Positions 62,569-64,000 of a stretch of 64,000 bases of DNA are shown one piece after another. Under the pieces are notes generated by a model that ran no database searches, was not told where the DNA came from, and saw only the letters and a list, made by a program, of their open reading frames with translations. The DNA is from JABJAG01 sp965222215. Lineage in GTDB: Bacteria > Pseudomonadota > Alphaproteobacteria > UBA6615. The translations under genes were made by a program, and so were the position numbers. How positions within the stretch are numbered: position 1 is the first letter of the stretch; every line of letters starts with the position of its first letter. The stretch lies in the NCBI GenBank assembly GCA_965222215.1, contig OZ244931.1:3472001-3536000 (forward strand). Direction: 5' to 3'.

Positions 62569-63963
62569 ATGGGATCAAAGGTGAAGAACGAGCAGGCGGC
62601 GCCTGCCAGCGATATCATTTCGGTTGCGCAAATCGAAGAGCGCGCGATCTCCTCGCTCCATCTTTACGTGGGCAATGCCCGCACGCATTCGCGCCAGCAG
62701 ATCCGCCAGATTGCAGACAGCATCCGCACCTTCGGGTTTACCAACCCGGTCCTGATCGACGAGGAACACATCATTCTGGCTGGGCACGGTCGGGTTATGG
62801 CTGCAAAGCAGCTGGGGATGACCCATGTGCCGACGGTTCGTCTGGATCACCTCACGCCCGGACAGCGGCGGGCCTATGTGCTGGCCGACAACAAGTTGGC
62901 GCTCAATGCCGGCTGGGACAGGGACCTGCTGGCGATCGAACTGCAGGGTCTGATCGATATCGACTTCGATCTCGAGGTGACAGGCTTCTCGCTGGCGGAG
63001 ATCGACGTGACCCTCGACGCCGCACGCAACAGCGATCCGGCGACGCCGGACGGTCCGGCCGATGCCATTCCCCCTTTGCCTGAAGATCCGGTCACGCAGC
63101 GTGGCGACCTCTGGCAGTGCGGTCGTCACCGGGTACTGTGCGGCGATGCCCGCGAGGCGACGGACTACGCCCTGCTCCTGGGCAACCAGGCCGTGGATCT
63201 GATCTTCACGGACCCGCCCTACAACGTGCCGATCGACGGCCATGTCTGCGGCCTCGGCCGCGTGCGCCATCGGGAATTCGCGATGGGCACGGGCGAGATG
63301 TCCGAGGAGGAGTTCGAGACCTTTCTTGTGGACACGCTGGGTGCCGCGGCCGATCGGTGCCGGGACGGCGCGATTGCCTTCGTGTGTATGGACTGGCGCC
63401 ACATCCTGGAGATGACCAATGCCGGCCGGCGGGTCTTCGACGAGATGAAGAACCTGTGCGTCTGGAACAAGACCAATGGCGGCATGGGGTCCTTCTATCG
63501 CTCGAAGCACGAGCTGGTCTTCGTGTTCAAGGTCAGCAGCGGGCCGCATGTGAACAGTTTCGGGCTCGGTGAGAGCGGGCGCTACCGCACCAATGTCTGG
63601 GACTATGCCGGCATCAACAGCTTCGGTGCAGGGCGAGACGCCGATCTCGCCATGCACCCGACCGTCAAACCGGTCGCGCTGGTGGCGGATGCCATTCGTG
63701 ACTGTTCCAAACGTGGGCAGTTGGTGCTCGATCCGTTCGGCGGGTCCGGAACGACGCTGATTGCGGCCGAGCAGGTCGGGCGCCGCGCCCGCCTTCTCGA
63801 ATATGACCCCGCCTATTGCGACACGATCATCCGGCGCTGGCAGGTCGTCACCGGCAAGCACGCCACGCTGGTCGAGACAGGCGCACGCTTCGAGGACGTC
63901 GAAGCCGCGCGACACGAAGTTCTGGCCAAACAGGACATCTCGAAAGGCATGGAAATCGTATGA
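62569..63963 (+). CDS. ParB-like domain fused to beta-class DNA methyltransferase
   Basis: This 464-residue protein has a ParB/Srx-like N-terminal domain at about 28-125 ('NARTHSRQQIRQIADSIRTFGFTNPVLID', 'GHGRVMAAKQLG' region) and a DNA methyltransferase domain with 'TDPPYNVPID' near 214-223 before 'LDPFGGSGTTLIAAEQVGRRA' near 385-405. DPPY first and the SAM-binding motif second is the beta order, used by N6-adenine or N4-cytosine enzymes. Such fusions are typical of prophages and islands and usually act without a partner nuclease. AGGAG precedes the ATG. The stop overlaps the next start (ATGA). Confidence 0.9.
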   Translation: MGSKVKNEQAAPASDIISVAQIEERAISSLHLYVGNARTHSRQQIRQIADSIRTFGFTNPVLIDEEHIILAGHGRVMAAKQLGMTHVPTVRLDHLTPGQRRAYVLADNKLALNAGWDRDLLAIELQGLIDIDFDLEVTGFSLAEIDVTLDAARNSDPATPDGPADAIPPLPEDPVTQRGDLWQCGRHRVLCGDAREATDYALLLGNQAVDLIFTDPPYNVPIDGHVCGLGRVRHREFAMGTGEMSEEEFETFLVDTLGAAADRCRDGAIAFVCMDWRHILEMTNAGRRVFDEMKNLCVWNKTNGGMGSFYRSKHELVFVFKVSSGPHVNSFGLGESGRYRTNVWDYAGINSFGAGRDADLAMHPTVKPVALVADAIRDCSKRGQLVLDPFGGSGTTLIAAEQVGRRARLLEYDPAYCDTIIRRWQVVTGKHATLVETGARFEDVEAARHEVLAKQDISKGMEIV

Positions 63964-64000
63964 CCGCACGCGACTACAAGGTGGGCCGAGGCAAACCTCC
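63960..64000 (+). CDS. DUF5681-domain protein (5' end only)
   Basis: Only 13 codons are visible, 'MTARDYKVGRGKPP' without the full last codon. The 'Y-VG-GKPP' pattern is how DUF5681 proteins begin, and DUF5681 genes commonly follow ParB-methyltransferase genes in alphaproteobacterial islands. The ATG overlaps the methyltransferase stop. The call rests on this short stretch and the context. Confidence 0.55.
   Translation, partial: MTARDYKVGRGKP

Overview
The window is GC-rich, gene-dense chromosomal DNA of an alphaproteobacterium, probably a Rhodospirillales-like aerobic heterotroph. Supporting signs are the helicase / S4 RNA-binding protein / FdxA / CarD block, the complete system I cytochrome c maturation operon downstream of acnA, an ECF sigma-ChrR pair, a DUF1127 protein and many ATGA/GTGA stop-start overlaps. 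These affiliations rest on gene content and remembered family motifs; no search was run.

Layout. 1-2.3 kb: a minus-strand sensor with six tandem PAS domains, running off the left edge. 2.5-7.1 kb: two paralogous extradiol dioxygenases, a class II aldolase-fold protein without its zinc ligands, a LOG-family protein, a small cytochrome c, a SelW-like selenoprotein read through an in-frame TGA, and ubiX. 7.1-15.9 kb: an RpoE-ChrR stress regulon. Five copies of TGATCC-N15/16-CGTA stand in front of rpoE-chrR, the COG2907-DUF1365-cfa operon, an SDR gene, a DUF6134-transporter pair and a probable small RNA. 15.9-22.8 kb: polysaccharide deacetylase, folB with a pteridine-reductase-like SDR, PagL-like lipid A deacylase, prolyl aminopeptidase, a nuclease, an M48 lipoprotein and a degenerate phosphoesterase. 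22.9-27.7 kb: carD, fdxA, a TerB-like gene, an S4 protein and a Suv3-like helicase. 27.8-34.7 kb: glycosyltransferase, DUF1223, acnA, LysR, and an unlisted 47-codon ORF overlapping a DUF1127 gene. 35.4-44.1 kb: ccmABC, a cytochrome c, ccmDEFGHI and an unknown cysteine-rich membrane protein. 44.2-47.2 kb: envelope proteins and a CBS protein. 47.3-60.0 kb: catabolic genes (crotonase, two amidohydrolases, GMC oxidoreductase, NIPSNAP, metallo-beta-lactamase fold, FAH family, carboxymuconolactone decarboxylase family), their transporters and a TetR regulator. 60.0-64.0 kb: a region with lower GC and repeats, holding an unknown gene, a ParB-methyltransferase fusion and the start of a DUF5681 gene; it looks mobile.

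How the genes fit together. The 7-16 kb block reads as a membrane-lipid and photo-oxidative (singlet oxygen type) stress response under one sigma factor. The ccm operon supplies holocytochromes c, and one cytochrome gene lies inside it. The 47-60 kb genes look like one or more ring-cleavage or decarboxylation routes for aromatic or carboxylic compounds; no substrate can be read from sequence. The most notable items are the selenoprotein with its candidate bSECIS hairpin, the five-site ECF regulon with a predicted small RNA, and several proteins that keep a fold but have lost catalytic residues.
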